Positions 46,278 to 60,257 of a DNA stretch of 64,000 bases are shown in pieces. The position numbers were made by a program, and so were the translations under genes. The notes below the pieces were generated by a model. It searched no databases. It saw only the letters and a program-made list of their open reading frames with translations, and was not told where the DNA came from. Where the stretch lies: positions 4,836,001-4,900,000 of the forward strand of contig JAQOTA010000050.1 of assembly GCA_029532415.1 (NCBI GenBank), written 5' to 3'. The first letter of the stretch is position 1. Every line of letters begins with the position of its first letter. The stretch comes from Marasmius tenuissimus. Its lineage: Eukaryota > Basidiomycota > Agaricomycetes > Agaricales > Marasmiaceae.

Positions 46278-49200
46278 TCCTGATTTATTTCGCTATGACG
46301 TGAGCCATCCATAGATGTTGCTGATGAGATTTATCCTGTTTTACTCAACGTTATCCTTCCAGACTTTTACTCGACTTTTCTATAACCCTTTTGGTTGTTG
46401 TGGTGTATCTAAGTATCTGCAGTCGTTCTATGTTATGAATGGATTTAATTGTACGTGTACATTAACGATAGGCTGGAGTGGCAGAACGGTGCGATAGTCT
46501 TCAATCTCTGAGTCACTCTTGTGCTCTCTTCTCTGCTGACATGACTAAGGCTCTGTTTACAGGCCAAGGGAGAACCTTGTCTCGGCTGAACGGAGTGGCT
46601 TGGACTATTAACGACGAAATTCATAGCAGGGTTGCATCAACACGGTGCTGGTATCCCCATTCATTTCTTTCCCTTCCAACCGCAGCCTCAAGACTCTGGA
46701 ACTCGACGCCGGACTTGAAGCATGTCAACTTTTCCCTTCAAGAGTCACATCTACTACGTGTTTTACTCGAGCGATATTTACTCTCAATTCAATCAGGTTC
46801 ATTGAACGTGGGGCTTCGAAGGACGAAGGCTGAAGCTATTGAGCTCCTGTGATCCATGCCGAAGGATTGTCGGACGTAACTTCCCGCTGTCATGATGCAG
46901 GACTCCGGTCTTGCAAGAGGAAATATCAAATCGCCGACAACCAAAGATGGCAAGTACCCACTGCTCCAGTGACCTAGTTTTCTGTCTCCACCTGACAAAC
47001 CGCCCGACTCTTCTAGGACAGAGGTTTGATAGTATTCGAGCTTTAGTAACCGACGTGATCGGTGTCTTCTAGAATGCCGTAGACGAATCAAGCTTTTGAT
47101 TCTGGGCGGTCTATACAGTACACCGACGAGCGTCCTAGTCTCAGGAGATCGGTGGATTGATCGGCCGGTAAGCTACAAGTCTACAACTAGCTAGTACATG
47201 CGCTGAATGACGGTATTACCTCGACTTACAACTTTGTCAAACAGGGAGCCCGGGTCTGCGGTAAGTTTGCCAGCACCCTTCCGATGCTTAATATTGCCGT
47301 AAGTCCTTCCCACATGGATCATTTCTGCCTACTGCAATCACTTGGCCAGAATTATCAGTGGCAGAATCACGAATCACCACTAAACTGCCACTGGACATTG
47401 GACACTGGACTTGTTTCTCCGGCTCTCCGCCCCGTCACCAAACTTTAGACGCACAGGCGCCATCCATGTCGTGCAGAGTGCCCGGGGAAAACGTCATCTC
47501 CAACTAGCACTGAGCGCTTGTTCTTCGGGAAGAGGATTCGCGAGTCCTTTGCTGTACATTCTCTCCGTGAACCTCAGTTCAAGACACAGATAGACTACAC
47601 ACATCTACTTTTGAGCAGAGCGTGTCCGAGTTTTGTAGGTCTAAAGTCCTTCCGAGGACCGTCGTTCCCACGATCGTATCTCGATCTTCGGTGGCCTGGG
47701 CTTAGCAGCTCAAATCAACGAGAGTAGCCTTCGCATCGTTTAGCCAACACCAGGGGTCACTGTTGTGCTGACCCCCCAAAGAATAGATTCGCCCTTCATT
47801 CATGAGCCCCAGTCGCCTCGACGGAGTGTAACTTTGCTTCCGTTTGGGATGTGGCAGCGTCATGGAAGGCCGTGAGCCCGACTCGGGGGACAGACGGGCT
47901 CCTTGAATTGTGAAACTTATTAGAGGGAACGTTCAGTTTCTGACCGGAGTTCTCCAGATACGGGCTTCATCGTCTTCTAGCAACTGCGACTCGATCTTAT
48001 CGAGCGGGTTCCAGTTCCACACTGTCGACTTACGCCACAATCACCCCGAAACTTCTATGATTCCGGTTCCGCGCAAAGTCACTTCCAGTCAGCCCTTCCA
48101 AGTTTCTCCGCTCTGTCTCAATCATCGGAAGCTTCTTCTTAATAGAAACCCATTGACATGCTCATTTGCATCGCTTCCATGGCTCAGCCAGTCTTCAGGC
48201 CTGCCTTCAACATTCGGTGCCGCGAGAGTTCTTTCTCAAAATACGACGGCAGCCCTGCATAGTTCATCAAGTCGTTCTATCCTCCCAGCTCTGGAAAGTT
48301 CTCCCGCCAGCGCTTTCACCTTTTCATTTACAAAGAACGCAAAACGTTTCTCGGCGTCTTCAATGGCCGCCCAACGTGTATCACACTCTGCCGCGCTGCT
48401 TATCGTTCATAGACTGTGGTGCTTCAATTCCAATCCGTCTAGAAGTCGCTACACGTGTCTTCAATTCTCCTGCTCATGGTGGCAGCCACATTTACTCATC
48501 TATTGAGACTTCCAGTACGAGAACCGGTTCGCGGGTTCACGGACGCTGGGGGACTTGCCGGGTTCGAGCTGACTGGTCCAGATTCTGGTTCGGATTTCAG
48601 GTACAATCGTCAGGAGTTGCGAACGTTATACCGTCGACCCCAAGACAGAACCCACCACCCGCCTGGGCGCGAACCATCATTATTTCCCGTAGTTGTAGAT
48701 TCGACAAAACTGGTTCCCGCCGTTCGGACATCCCCAAGCTCGGCGGGCAATTACTCGAACGAAAATAGGTCCTCTATCATCCGCCGATGAATGGATAACG
48801 CTATGGGTGCCACCTTGGGAGTAGGGTAACCTAGCAGACTCCAGCCACCGCTATCGGGAACTTCCGATCACGGCCAATTTGAGTCTCTTCCACGGTAAGG
48901 AGTCAGGACTTCATCTTTAGAGTCTACACGCTCCAAATTCTGTACTTGTTGTACTTTGGGATGATCATAAAACTCGGGATATGTGGGTGCAATTCATGAG
49001 TCTATGACAGAAATTGCATTTGAGAGTGTTCTGCCAGAGAGTCATAGCCAGCGCGTATAGAATTGAGCGTACAGATTACACCGTGACAGACATCCTCGTG
49101 TTCCGTCCTTCACACGTCAGCCTCAGGATCATTGTCTAAAACATATTATCCGAAGCGACGTTGAGGCGGAGCATCCCTTGTAAGTGGATGATCAGTAAAC

Positions 49201-50514
49201 AAAGATGGGCCCTTTCCTTCCGAGGAATGGAACATGTCAGTTCGTCAAGCGTCTATTGAGGTACCACAACAATTGACACTGAATCTGTAGCGTTTCAAGG
49301 TGAACTGAGTTTAAGAACAACTGTATGGGCAGGATGGAGAAGATCCCCACTAGGTGGAACAACAGCAAAAGACAGATAAATTGTTCTTCGTGATCATGAG
49401 TCACAGGTAGTGGCACTCCGTCAGCATCATCGATGAATTGACAGACATTGCCTCTGACTCTCTTGCTTCTGATCTGCAGTACGGTGCCTGAAAGCATTGA
49501 GCTCAAGGACGAGGCCCATGGAGAGCTCTCAGCTCGGACCGTATATTTGGATGAATCTGAAATGAAAGCTTTCCATGGGCGTCATCATCAGGAGAATTTC
49601 CGATGATCGGGTCGCAGCGCTTTGGGGTTGAAGTTAACGGAAAGATCGCTCACGCGCGAGATTTTTGTTGGTTCGTATGCCTCATCCAAGTACGCAAGTA
49701 CTACCAGTGCACTAAAGCTTCAGCGCTACGACGTAACACATGTGAAATCAACATCCATAGGAGGCTTCGGCGTGGGGGCCAAGATGCTCGCAAGACATGC
49801 GAGGTAGAACAGATAAAGACTCGTGGCGCAGTTGGAATGGACAGCTCAAACGGACACCAATGAGCTTTGACGAACTCTCGCTATTCAACTCCGCACCTTG
49901 ATCACAAGTTTCGTTCGTTTCCTCTCCATTGTAACAGAGGTAGGTTGGAGGGAGGGCTTGGAGAGGTTTGAGCATAGCACCACGTAGGCCAAGTACTTAC
50001 AAGGTCAAGGTCGTTTCTGGATCAAAACCCAGACTCTCAGCAACGGACTAACTTAAAAGCCGTGCAGCCCAGAGATTGATCATGATGTTGGGTGTCAGCC
50101 AAGTCATCAGGGACCTTCTTCCTTTCTAGACCTTTGAGTGTAGTGTCTTGTTTGCCGATAGTATTGGACCTTGGAGGCCACTGAAGACTTCTTGTCGAGC
50201 TTGTTTGAGATGCGATGGCTTCATTTGCGCTTCAGTGTCGGCACAGAAGTTGAGAGCGTGTGAAACTCATTTGAATTCGAACGCGGCACCGGTGCGGCAA
50301 ACGGTCAGACTCACGGGTCGTGATCAGGCTTGTGTGCTAGATTTCCAGATTTGGCCAGGGTTTGGCTTCACTTCCTTGCTACTTCTTCTCGGCCAGTACG
50401 TGGTCGACTGGGCAATTACCGCCCTCTTTCCTCTCCACCACTATCACCTTTCCGCTCTTCTGTCGTCGCCAGCAAATCACCAGATAATACGGTTGGCATC
50501 CACACTCACTTACA
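46278..50514. other. Long gene-poor stretch
   Basis: 4.2 kb without a gene I can support. At 47910-48790 three plus-strand frames are open at once over several hundred bases, Ser-rich and without recognisable domains. This may reflect composition or an eroded gene. No tRNA, transposon terminal repeat or simple-sequence array is seen. Confidence 0.45.
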
Positions 50515-53073
50515 ATGAACCATGAATACGAACCCCCACATCGAGGTTCTTTCGGACCCAGCCTCGACACACCAGGAGCACAATCACAAGTTTCGTCACC
50601 GAACAACTCGTCACCACTACTAGCTGGAGCTCCAAACAAAGTCGAAGGAGATGAGGGTTATGGAAGTCAGACCCTCGCAGGGAATTCGAAGGGGAAGAAG
50701 CGTACGACGATGTGGGTTCTGATTGGTGCAGCAATAGTCGTCATTGTCGCCCTTGCAGTCGTTTTACCGGTCTATTTCGTGGTAATCAAGCCCAATAATG
50801 ACAAGAATTCTGGTGCAGCCGGCAGTAGTGGAGTAGGAGGAGGCTCGGGAAATGGCCATAGCCCGACGGGAGCGACTTCAGGTGGCGACGGCTCCGAAGT
50901 CATCACCGAAGATGGAGAGACATTTGTTTACAAGAACTCGTTTGGAGGGTTTTGTGAGTATCTAATCTCTTTTTCAGAGTACCGCAGTCCGCCCGGTCAT
51001 GAATTTTCTTCACTGAGATGATATGCCTTTCTAAATCCTTCGAGCGTTGAATCTGACCACCGTTCTCTAGGGGTGCAAGATCCCAAGGATCCCTTCAACA
51101 ACAACGCTCGACCCAACTCCTGGACACCACCTTTGAATGAAACCTGGGACTTTACGAAACATAAGATTTACGGGTATGTTGACCGCCTGAACAGTACACG
51201 GCTCCTCCAACTGACGGACATGCAGTGTCAATTTGGGTGGTCTCTTCGTGCTTGAACCGTTCATTTCCCCTGCACCATTCGAGAAGTACTCCGGTGCAAC
51301 CGACGAGTGGACTCTCAGCCAGGCTATGGCTCAGGATACCAACAATGGCGGCCTAGACCAATTAGAAGAGCACTACAAAACCTTCATCGTACGCTTTTCT
51401 TCTTCCTTCTTTCGCCCTGAACCCTTATCGACTTATGTGCAGACTGAGAAAGACCTGGCTGAAATTGCGGGTGCGGGTTTGAATTGGATAAGACTGCCCG
51501 TGCCGTTCTGGGCGATCGACTTGTGGCCTGGGGAACCCTTCTTGGCGCAGAAATCTTGGAAGTACGTGCACTACCTGTCCGGCTTTGCGAGCCATGCCTA
51601 ATACTTGACTAGATACATTCTACGAGTCCTAGGTTGGGCTAGGAAATACGGCCTAAGGGTCAAGCTCGATCTGCACACAATCCCTGGCTCTCAAAACGGT
51701 GGGAATCAATTGATTGTCACTTTCTGTTCAACACTGAGCGGCATGTCAGGTTACAATCACTCTGGTAAATATGGACAAGTCAATTTTCTCCATGGCGTGA
51801 TGGGTGTTGCCAACGCTCAACGAGCCCTCAACTACATTCGTATCTTTACCGAGTTTATATCTCAGCCTGAGTACGCGGACTTGATCCCCATCTTCGGTAT
51901 CGTCAATGAGGCACTATTGAATGTCATTGGCAGAGAGTCGCTAAGGAGTTTGTGAGTTTCATGTTCTTGCTTCTCCGAGGCACACGAATCAGATGTTGAT
52001 GTATCTTCGACTAGCTATCTCGAGGCCCACAAGATGATGCGAGACATCACCGGAGTTGGCGAGGGTAAAGGTCCCTACATCTCTATCCACGATGGTTTCT
52101 TCGATGTCACGTCTTGGATTGGAATGTTTCCGAACGCGGACAGAATGATAATGGATAGCCACCCATACTTTGCCTTTGGAGACGGAGCGAATAATGACCC
52201 CATCTCTACCGGTCTTGGACTTGACGCTGGCGGCATCTGGCCCAGACAAGCGTGTAACGCTTGGGGACCATCTCTCAACAAGAGGTGAGTCAGGGAGCCC
52301 CCCGTTTCGGTTGTGAAATATATTGACAACCCCATAGCCGCGCTGGCTTCGGCGTGACCATCGCTGGGGAATTCAGCAATGGGTATAACGACTGTGGACT
52401 ATTTCTTCGGGGCGTTCCTGGCTCCCACACATACGGCGGAGACTGTGCACTCTACCAGGACTCTACGAACTGGAACGAAACCCACAAAGCCGGTCTCAAA
52501 GCATTCGCGATGGCCAGTATGGATGCTACGAGAGACTATTTCTTCTGGACATGGAAGATTGGGAATTCTCTTGCCAACAACCGCGTCGAGGCGCCTCTTT
52601 GGTCGTACAAACTCGGTTTGGAGAACGGATGGATGCCAACGGACCCCAGAGAGGCAGAGGGTTACTGCGCCAGGCTGAGTATCACTGATGACAGCTTCGA
52701 CGGCACCTACGAGTCTTGGATGACCGGTGGTGCAGGCGCAGGGTCCATTCCCGCCTCTGCGACCGTTGGGTTTGAATGGCCGCCAGCTTCTATGAGTGGG
52801 GTACCAATTGGGTCAATGTCCTTCGTTCCCACATACACTCCGACTGGCCCCATCTCAACGTTATCTGGACCAACTAGCGCCACCTCAGTCAAGGGTTGGT
52901 TCAACCCGTCTGACACGGCCCTAGCTCCAGCTACTATCTCTGGGTGCTCCTATCCCGACGCGTGGAATGCCGAGGACGCCCCTGTCCCTGCTACTCGTTG
53001 TGGCGCGGGTGCTCCCACCGGAACAGGCACATCTCCTACCACTGCGATTACCAACCCGCCCATACGAAGGTGA
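50515..53073 (+). CDS. Membrane-anchored exo-beta-1,3-glucanase (GH5)
   Basis: A short cytosolic tail is followed by one membrane segment (TTMWVLIGAAIVVIVALAVV), a Gly/Ser linker and the GH5 domain in several exons. Motifs are VNLGGLFVLEPFI, LNWIRLPVPFWAI, LDLHTIPGSQNG, FGIVNEAL with the acid/base Glu, and IAGEFSNGYNDC with the nucleophile Glu. The C-terminus has a Trp-containing Thr/Pro-rich tail ending at 53073. This is the type II membrane glucan 1,3-beta-glucosidase type of fungi, which trims beta-1,3-glucan in the wall. Both catalytic Glu are present. About 680-700 residues. Confidence 0.85.
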
Positions 53074-55230
53074 TTTCTTGGTCACCTTACATCCGGACTT
53101 TGCCATCGATATGGACATGTTCTGGCGCTCATTCATTTCGAATCACTTTCTTTGGCTTTCGTGCGTTTAGATGTAAACATTTATTCAACTCTTCACCTGG
53201 ATATCTTTATTACTTCACCTCCGTGTTTTGAGTACGCTATCTTTTGCTCTTGTTCGCTTGCATTCTTTTACACCGTTATTCCCGTCCGGCTTGTGATATA
53301 TGGCTTTGCCTGTGCACCTGTTTGACATGCCGCGATCTGTTGTTCAATCACAAGGGCTCCACAAGGCTAGTGTTTATCTCGTTCTGCAGAAACCTATGGG
53401 CGCTTGAGTCATCCACCTCAAAGCAGTGGTACCTTGCACAATTATGTAGATGTTCATCTATCCCAAAACAAAAAAACCAACGTCGGGGCGTCTAGTATAT
53501 GTACAGGTACAGAGATCAACACACAGGAATTCTTTCATCATGTTCCCTCGTCAATTTAGGCATGACGGAGATGTGACGCATCCTCCCTTCCTATTGGACC
53601 ATACGCAAGGAGAACACATGTGAATTGAGGTGCTTTGAGCGCTATTGAAAGTGCGTTAGCAGGGCAGTAGAACGTTGTTAGCGTTGACATCGGTAGTTCA
53701 AAAATTCCCCGACCTTGCTGGACTATCAATCCATAGAGTTTCGCAGGTTTGTCCCCACGATTCAATTAGCCAACCTATCGGGTTTGAACTGCCGAATTTC
53801 GATTAGTTGTGCTCCCCGAACGTTTCTATCAAAAACTCGCGTCCGTGCGTCGACAGACAGTGCTTGCGCAGAATGCGAGGTCTACATACTTACCTGTAGC
53901 CAACGCGAGGGAAAGGAATCAAGTCCGGGATAGTCATGGTCGGTCAGAGGGAGTATCTGCCGAATCATTAGCCGCGCGGCGCACCTTGAGTGGACATAAG
54001 AGATCGCACAAGACCCCCGGGAACCGCGGCTTACTGAGAACGGCACACTAACCAAATCTGACTGTTTACTGGTGAAAAAACACTATGCAGGGGAGGTGGG
54101 AGACAAGATCGAGATGGTCAGTGGCAGGATCAAAGGACGTCCGAGGACCGAAGGAGGCTGGGTCACGGAGGAGAGGCGTGACGATACATTGATTTCCTGT
54201 GACATTGCGTGACATGATGCGATTTACTCTGAACCATCAGTGAATTACCCTTTCTTCAAGCCCTATGAACGTTTACACAGGAACACAGGGTCCGACATCT
54301 CTCCAAAGGAGTCTGGAGGCGTACTGTACTTATCACAGCCATGAAGGTTTGTGCTTATTATTGATTCCCGCCGGTAATGCTAACAATCATCTGCCTGACT
54401 CTCAGTGAGTCGAGCGTCTCGTCCACTTTAACTCGTGAGAGTCCAATTTCTGGGCTCAACAGACTCGGGATCTTCAACGGAAATAAACAATACTCGGAAT
54501 CTCAGGGTGGATGGATTTCTCGACTCCGACCTCTCAGGGTTCCATGTGGTCAGTCGAACTGGTTTGTTTGATTTTGTCAAACAGAGCGTTGACTAGGTTT
54601 CAACGATCTGGAGCAAGAATGGAGCAAGAATGGTGGCCCGTCCGACAGCTCTGTGATGCTCAACTTACACCTGGTTTCCATAGACGAACCCCTCGACGAA
54701 GTCAACATTCCGCTGTCGCGATCGAGGGAGAAGATTGATTTTCAGCCTCTGATGGTTGATTACCGGTCAGCACTTTTGGACACCGTGAATTATGCCATTG
54801 CGTGGGAGGCAGCTTTTTCTGTCACAGGTCAGCGCCGTTATTCTTTTTTCAATCCGACGTGTCCACGCTTGGACAGACGCTCATCACTCTGATTTAACAC
54901 GAGTCGTGGGGAGGTACTCTGTATTGGTGGGGGACCCCGAAGAGAAGCGCAAATTCATCGGCTCAGGATTGCAATGCTCTGAAGGCAGTTGGGTTTCTCG
55001 TGGTTTAGAGACGGAGGTTGGACACGCCGAGTTTTGCTAAATGCTGTGACAGTTTGCTCATTCCGGCAATCTATTATCTCTGCCTGCCTAGAGGAGTTAA
55101 GATGTATTTCAATTGGGCGCCTGGCACATCATCTCTAAATGTGTCGAAAGAGAAGAAAACAGTCGTAGGATGAATACGATCAGATCTCGACAAACACAGA
55201 AGGCCTCCAGATTCGACAGCTGGAACTAAG
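53074..55230. other. Gene-poor region with a possible relic
   Basis: At 54650-54840 a segment reads PLDEVNIPLSRSREKIDFQP and VDYRSALLDTVNYAIAWE, which has real-protein character but ends quickly and has no recognised family. Stops before and after suggest a relic exon. The remainder shows nothing. Confidence 0.35.
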
Positions 55231-56888
55231 ATGCACGGTGACCTGCCTCGACGAAAACGTATAAGAGAACGGTCTTATCCTTCTATCTTCTACTCAGAAC
55301 ATCCCTTCCCCAACTCTAACTCGAACATTCACATGCATAGTTCTAGTTGGGCTTCCCAGAGCGCGTCTTCTGGCTCTTCCTCTCCCTCTCCTAGGCTAGT
55401 CAGCACCCTGCGTCCATGCGGCGAGAGGGACACCGGCGCAGGAGATTTCCTCGGTACCAAGGATGTTTTTAGAGAGGTTGTAAAAGGGCGAAAAAGCTGG
55501 AAAACTCTCAAAGGCGGAGAAATGGTCTGGCCCCCCGAGTTGGAGGCCGCTTTGCTTGAAGGTACATCGATATCAATCTGTTCGCTTTGTCGATGGTCCT
55601 CATTTTCTCCACTACAGGGCTTGCCAGTTATCAACCGGATGACTCCCGGGAAACGCGATTATTGGGTCGGTGAGTAGACAAATCCACGTCTCTCTTTTCC
55701 CTCCGCTCATACGATCGGCACTCCGCGCCAGTTTTCCTATGCGGAACAGATATATATCTGCCTACATTTATCGGAAAACCGGAAAGCAGCGCACGGCTAA
55801 GCAAGTGGGCAGTCGTCTTCAGCAACTGCGAGACACTTGCGGAACAAAGAAGCGTCAGTCTCATTACTTCCCTTACTCCGCTCTTTGGATATGACTGACA
55901 TGCAACCTGTCGGATTAGTACAACATCTTTTGTCGCCTTGCCGCAAGCCCACGAGTTCTGGATCTCCGAAGGGCTACAACTACGGCTCTCTCCAACGTTA
56001 CGGCTTGCCCTCTATTACAAACAGCTGGACTACATTGAACGACGCGCCTGCAGTCCCCAGGTCTCATATCTCTGACGCACCCGACTGGACTATGGGGCCT
56101 TTGCCTACCCCTATGTACATCTCTATTCTCCCGAAGGCCTCTTATTCACTGTCTGGCGTTGACAAGTCTATTTACGACTCGTCGCCGTCCCTTGGAGCAG
56201 AGAGTCATCCCCGTCCCATCCGTGACATTGATCCCCACCTTACTCTGACCTATTACTCACTGCTGGACCCTTCGGCACGATCGTCTTTCAATGTCTACAA
56301 TTCCCATGGGCTAATTCACACCGAGGATTCCCCAGTGGCATTGTCATCGGCGAGTGATGACGGGACATATTACTACTCCACGGTTCTTGTCCCTGGGTTC
56401 TGGGAGACTCTATGCAATCATAGTGGTGAGCAATGGCTATACAGTTGGGTGCATGAACCCCGAGGCTGATTATAATGTTAGACCCCACAGAGTTCACAAT
56501 TGAGCACAAAGTTATCCAGGAAGCACCACTTGAACCTCCTGTGCTCTACACGGCGGTTTATAAATTCCGTTACCCAAAAGAGACCACTCCACGTCCTGTT
56601 CCGCGCTTCTCCCCCGCCGACCTTGAGGCCCTTCGAGATCTCCCTGATTCCTCGTCTGTCGAGGAAGACTTTCAGGCATCCACACCTTCCGACCATGATA
56701 TATTCGACCTCTCAGATCTCGGGTTCACAGCTCGCTCTGTCGATGAACCCGGTTACCCGGCCTGTGGTCGCAGCATCTCTCTACCAAATACCCCCAGAGT
56801 TGGAGACAAGGAACTCTATTCACAGCGTCGCGGATCCGATCCAGCTCTTCAGCAGCACTGGAGTCTCCACCACCGTTCCTCCCCGTGA
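55231..56888 (+). CDS. TEA/ATTS-domain transcription factor
   Basis: Exon 1 (from 55231) ends in MVWPPELEAALLEG. A short second exon gives LASYQPDDSRETRLLGR, and the third gives RFPMRNRYISAYIYRKTG and KQVGSRLQQLRDTC. Together they form a complete TEA domain with its DNA-recognition helix. A 300-residue C-terminal part follows, interrupted by an intron ending at 56491, with YTAVYKFRYP and an acidic Ser/Pro-rich tail ending at 56888. Family members (AbaA, Tec1, TEAD) bind CATTCC/T-type sites and control development. The target genes are unknown. The 3' half has a decayed tandem copy about 2.8 kb downstream. Confidence 0.85.
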
Positions 56889-57425
56889 TAATTTCCCCAG
56901 AAGGTTGCAAGGTGGACGATTTTGAACTGATATCTTATTTTTCATTGTGAGTCTCATTAGCTATGTATTCCCCGATCATTTGACTGACTTGCTCCTTATA
57001 GATTTAACATGTGCCAATCATACGCATGCATGCCCAGCTTCTCGGCTTCATCTATGTTCATACTTTACCTTCGCGCCGAAGTTTCGGACAAAAAATAAGG
57101 CCCCTCATAGTAGCTCTCACTTCAATATTGCTTTCGTCGCGCTCTCAATGTATGTATATGAACACGTACTGTACTAGTATCAGTCTACAGTTTTTGGAAT
57201 CTACATGACCCGAGTCTCGAACCATCATGATCAATGAATCAATGACCCTCCGACTCCCCGACATGCAGGGCTCCAGCCTCCAGGCCCAAAGCACGTCCCA
57301 CGACTGAATACCGATAATTCAGTTACTATTCCGATTCGGGGTATCGTCGATAGAATCGAAGGTGCATCCATGAGACTCGAGAGCGAACACATCAAACAGA
57401 AGGCTTAGAGGCAAGAAGATGCGGT
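56889..57425. other. Intergenic spacer, duplication unit 1
   Basis: It matches 59830-60225 in order: CAGTTTCGGACGAAAA versus AGTTTCGGACAAAAA, then CCGACATGCAGG, an AATA...CGACTGA / CGACTCGATA block, and GAAGATGCGGTCCG versus GAAGACGCGGTCCG. It carries the promoter remnant of the decayed glycosylase copy. Confidence 0.6.
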
Positions 57426-58135
57426 CCGGCCGTGCCATTCGGCAAATGCCTTGGGCTTCCAGGTAAAAAATTCACAAACGACTTAAACCCTACCACCATC
57501 AACCGAGAGCAGCTTTGCAGATCCTGCCTCAATTCTCCGCCTTTCGCCTCGAAAACCTGTCCTTTCAACCATAATGATACCCATATACTAGAAACTCATC
57601 AAGAAAGCTTTCCAAGCTTGAGTTATGTCTGACAAGCACCGACATTCTAAATCCTAGCTCTCGAGTCGAACATGACGCTGATAGTACATAATTCGGAGTG
57701 AGGATTCACTCGTAGATTCTCCCGAATTATCCTTGGGAAGCAGAGAGCGAGCTATGCGAAGGGCGCCTACCTGGAGAAGTCGGTAGATGGGCTTCGCGCT
57801 TGTTTGGATGGTTGATGAAGTTTTGTATTGCACTCGTCGAGTTATCTGTCTCGCTGACCCTTTACCCGCCATTTGGCATCTTTATGATTGGATTGCTGGC
57901 AATCAGGCTGACTTAGACCGCCCTTGCAATCTCAGCCCTGGGGTCAAATCGGCAACGGTCGGTTCCATTTCGTGCGTGTCCCAACAATTGATTATGGCGC
58001 TTATTTCGAAGAGATCAACCCCAGAACATAGCGTTGTGGCTCATCATTGTTATCATGCAAATTTTTCTAGGCTTTGCAGCACGATAACCTCCTTTCGATG
58101 GTCCTTTACTTCCTGAGAATTTTGATATCCATGGC
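57426..58135 (+). pseudogene. Decayed thymine/uracil DNA glycosylase copy (unit 1)
   Basis: It is collinear with the first exons of the intact gene at 60258. Matching points are CGAGAGCAGCTTTGCAGAT, the CTGGGGTCAAATCGGCAACG active-site block at about 57940 (GINPG-adjacent), and GATGGTCCTTTACTTCCTGA at about 58098. Stops and frame changes break it, and the 3' half (DRPTSE onward) is missing. Confidence 0.75.
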
Positions 58136-58860
58136 CTCGTGAGTCATCTATCTTCTCCACCGTCATGATTATACCTATAGTTGACTGATGTGTGTATGGG
58201 GTCCTCCGGCTACAAGGATTCAGGTACGGCTCAGTTTCCAGTAGTGCTTTCGCCGAATCAGAATGACCTTTGTGATGATCAACACTATTCACTCTTCGAT
58301 AATCGCGAGCGTTTGAGCCATACCACTGGCTCGTCGGTCGTCGGTCGTGGCTATTTCTTTGATCCCATTGTATATGTGCGCCTACATAACGATGTTCCTC
58401 GAGCGCCTTCCAATTCCGATCAACGATACCCCTCAGCGGCGTAGATAGGTCCAGGCTCCAGCAGCGCCACTGATGATTTACAGTTTGTAAACGTCTGGGA
58501 ATCGGATTGGCAACGCCGCAGTCTTCGGGATCTATCTAGTATGCCGGTGTCTAGCGAAATCGTGTCGTGGATCGTGATTCCGCTTGGTCTGGCCAAAGCT
58601 CAAGCGCTCAACTCAAGCTAACCTTAAGCACCACGTAGTCGTGTCATCGACAGACAGAAGTTATCACCCAAAAACATCCCATCAAAAAAAGTCCTATCAC
58701 GGTTATTCACATTTTCCCTCAACTCAGCAATACGGAATCTACGGGCATCGATCCGTATTGATGCGGTACATCTTATGGACAACGACATCATGCACCTTGA
58801 TCGTCGGGGGTGTGCCCGAAGCAAAGTCGAAGGGTGCTATTCGAAAGAGCAGCCGAAGCA
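58136..58860. other. Unassigned insert between duplication units
   Basis: This is not matched by the corresponding part of the intact glycosylase or the TEA gene. One plus-strand frame (58181-58443) reads GSSVVGRGYFFDPIVYVRLH, unrecognised. It may be inserted DNA or a fragment of another gene. Confidence 0.3.
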
Positions 58861-59800
58861 ACGCCACATTCCAATGGAGCAGCCGCGCCTCAGGCTAGCG
58901 TCCCCAGGTCTCCTATCTCTAACGCTTCCGACCGGAGTATGGACCCCTTGCCTACCATGTATACTTTTATATCAAAGACCTCTTGCACGCTCGTCGTTAC
59001 CTGGCATCGTCGCGTCCCCTTGGAACGGCCTCGCCCAATCCGTGACGTTTATCCCGGAGGCTTGTCTTACCCTGGGCTTTTACTCGCTGATGGACCATAC
59101 ACATGGCACAATCAATCATGTCTGGACTCTGAGTCTGCTGGTCCATCTTTTGCACTAGTTCACACTGTAGACGCCACAATCAGCGTGCCGATTAGTATGG
59201 GCACGGAGATCCCTTCGTATGGGGTTGTCTCGGGCCTGAGCTCCACAACTAATCTTTCAATTGCAAGTCGGTGTTGTTATGAATGAAGTGAGTTATCCTA
59301 TGTCCTTCCTGGTTCTCATCATCATGGCTTTGGCATCGACTAGTGCTGAAGAGATAAATCACGGTTGTTGTCCCTGGATTTTGGGAGACTCTGTGCGATC
59401 ATAACGGTGAGCAACGGCTGTACAGTCAAAGTGATGAACAATGGACTCCGTGTCTGACTACGCTATTGGACTTCTCGTTAGAGCTCACCATTGAGCACTG
59501 TCAGGTTATCCGAGTTACACTACTAGGATCACCTGTGCTCTACAGGTAATTCATAAATTCCGTTATCCAAATGAAGAGAAATCCGCGGTTTTTCCTCGCC
59601 GACCTTAACGCTTCGAGATCTTTCCGGCCCCTCGTCTGTCGAGGAAGAGTTTCAGGCATCTACACCTCCCAACCGTGATGAGGCATCGGCCCTCTCAGAT
59701 CTCGGGTCGACTAATACATTGTCGACACGCCCGGCGACTTGAGTTGTGGTCGCAGCACCTCTTTACCAAACCCCTTCAGAGTCGGAGACAAGAAGCTCCA
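58861..59800 (+). pseudogene. Decayed 3' half of the TEA-domain gene (unit 2)
   Basis: It aligns in order with 56040-56750. At about 58908, CAGGTCTCCTATCTCTAACG matches CAGGTCTCATATCTCTGACG. At about 59370, CCTGGATTTTGGGAGACTCT matches the exon end of the intact gene, including its GGTGAGCAA donor. GTCGAGGAAGAGTTTCAGGC lies at about 59637. The DNA-binding TEA domain is absent and stops interrupt the frame. Confidence 0.8.
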
Positions 59801-60257
59801 TTCACAACGTCGCGGATTCAATCCAGTCCTGTCCTCATTTCTCTAGTAACTGTCGTTTTACCTTACCTTGCCATGCGTGATCTTTGCTATGCCGACTCAG
59901 TTTCGGACGAAAAGCCCTGCCTGCTTGTTGCGTTGATTTTATTGTACTCTTGGTTGGTGTACGTATTGGCCTAAGTACAATCTGAGGATGATTTCGACTC
60001 GGGATTCACTCACCTGAGTCTCGACTTACTACCATGACGACTCTCCGACATGCAGGTCCCAGACTAATATTTCGCTGTTAAGCAATGTCCATGACTCGAT
60101 AACTATTGAGCTGCTATTCGGGGGCATCTCCAATAGAGTTGGAGGCTCACCTATGAGAGAACGAACAGGAAGGAAGAAGACGCGGTCCGAGTGCCGACCG
60201 TGGGTGCCATTTCGGGAAATGCCTTCGGTGGCCCAAACCAACTTGAACCCTGCCACC

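Noticed and set aside
46455..46560. Possible tRNA (GTGGCAGAACGG D-arm-like segment)
   Set aside because: No T-arm or matching acceptor stem could be found at the proper spacing.
53640..53730. T-loop-like GGTAGTTCAAAAATTCC
   Set aside because: No cloverleaf can be drawn on either strand.
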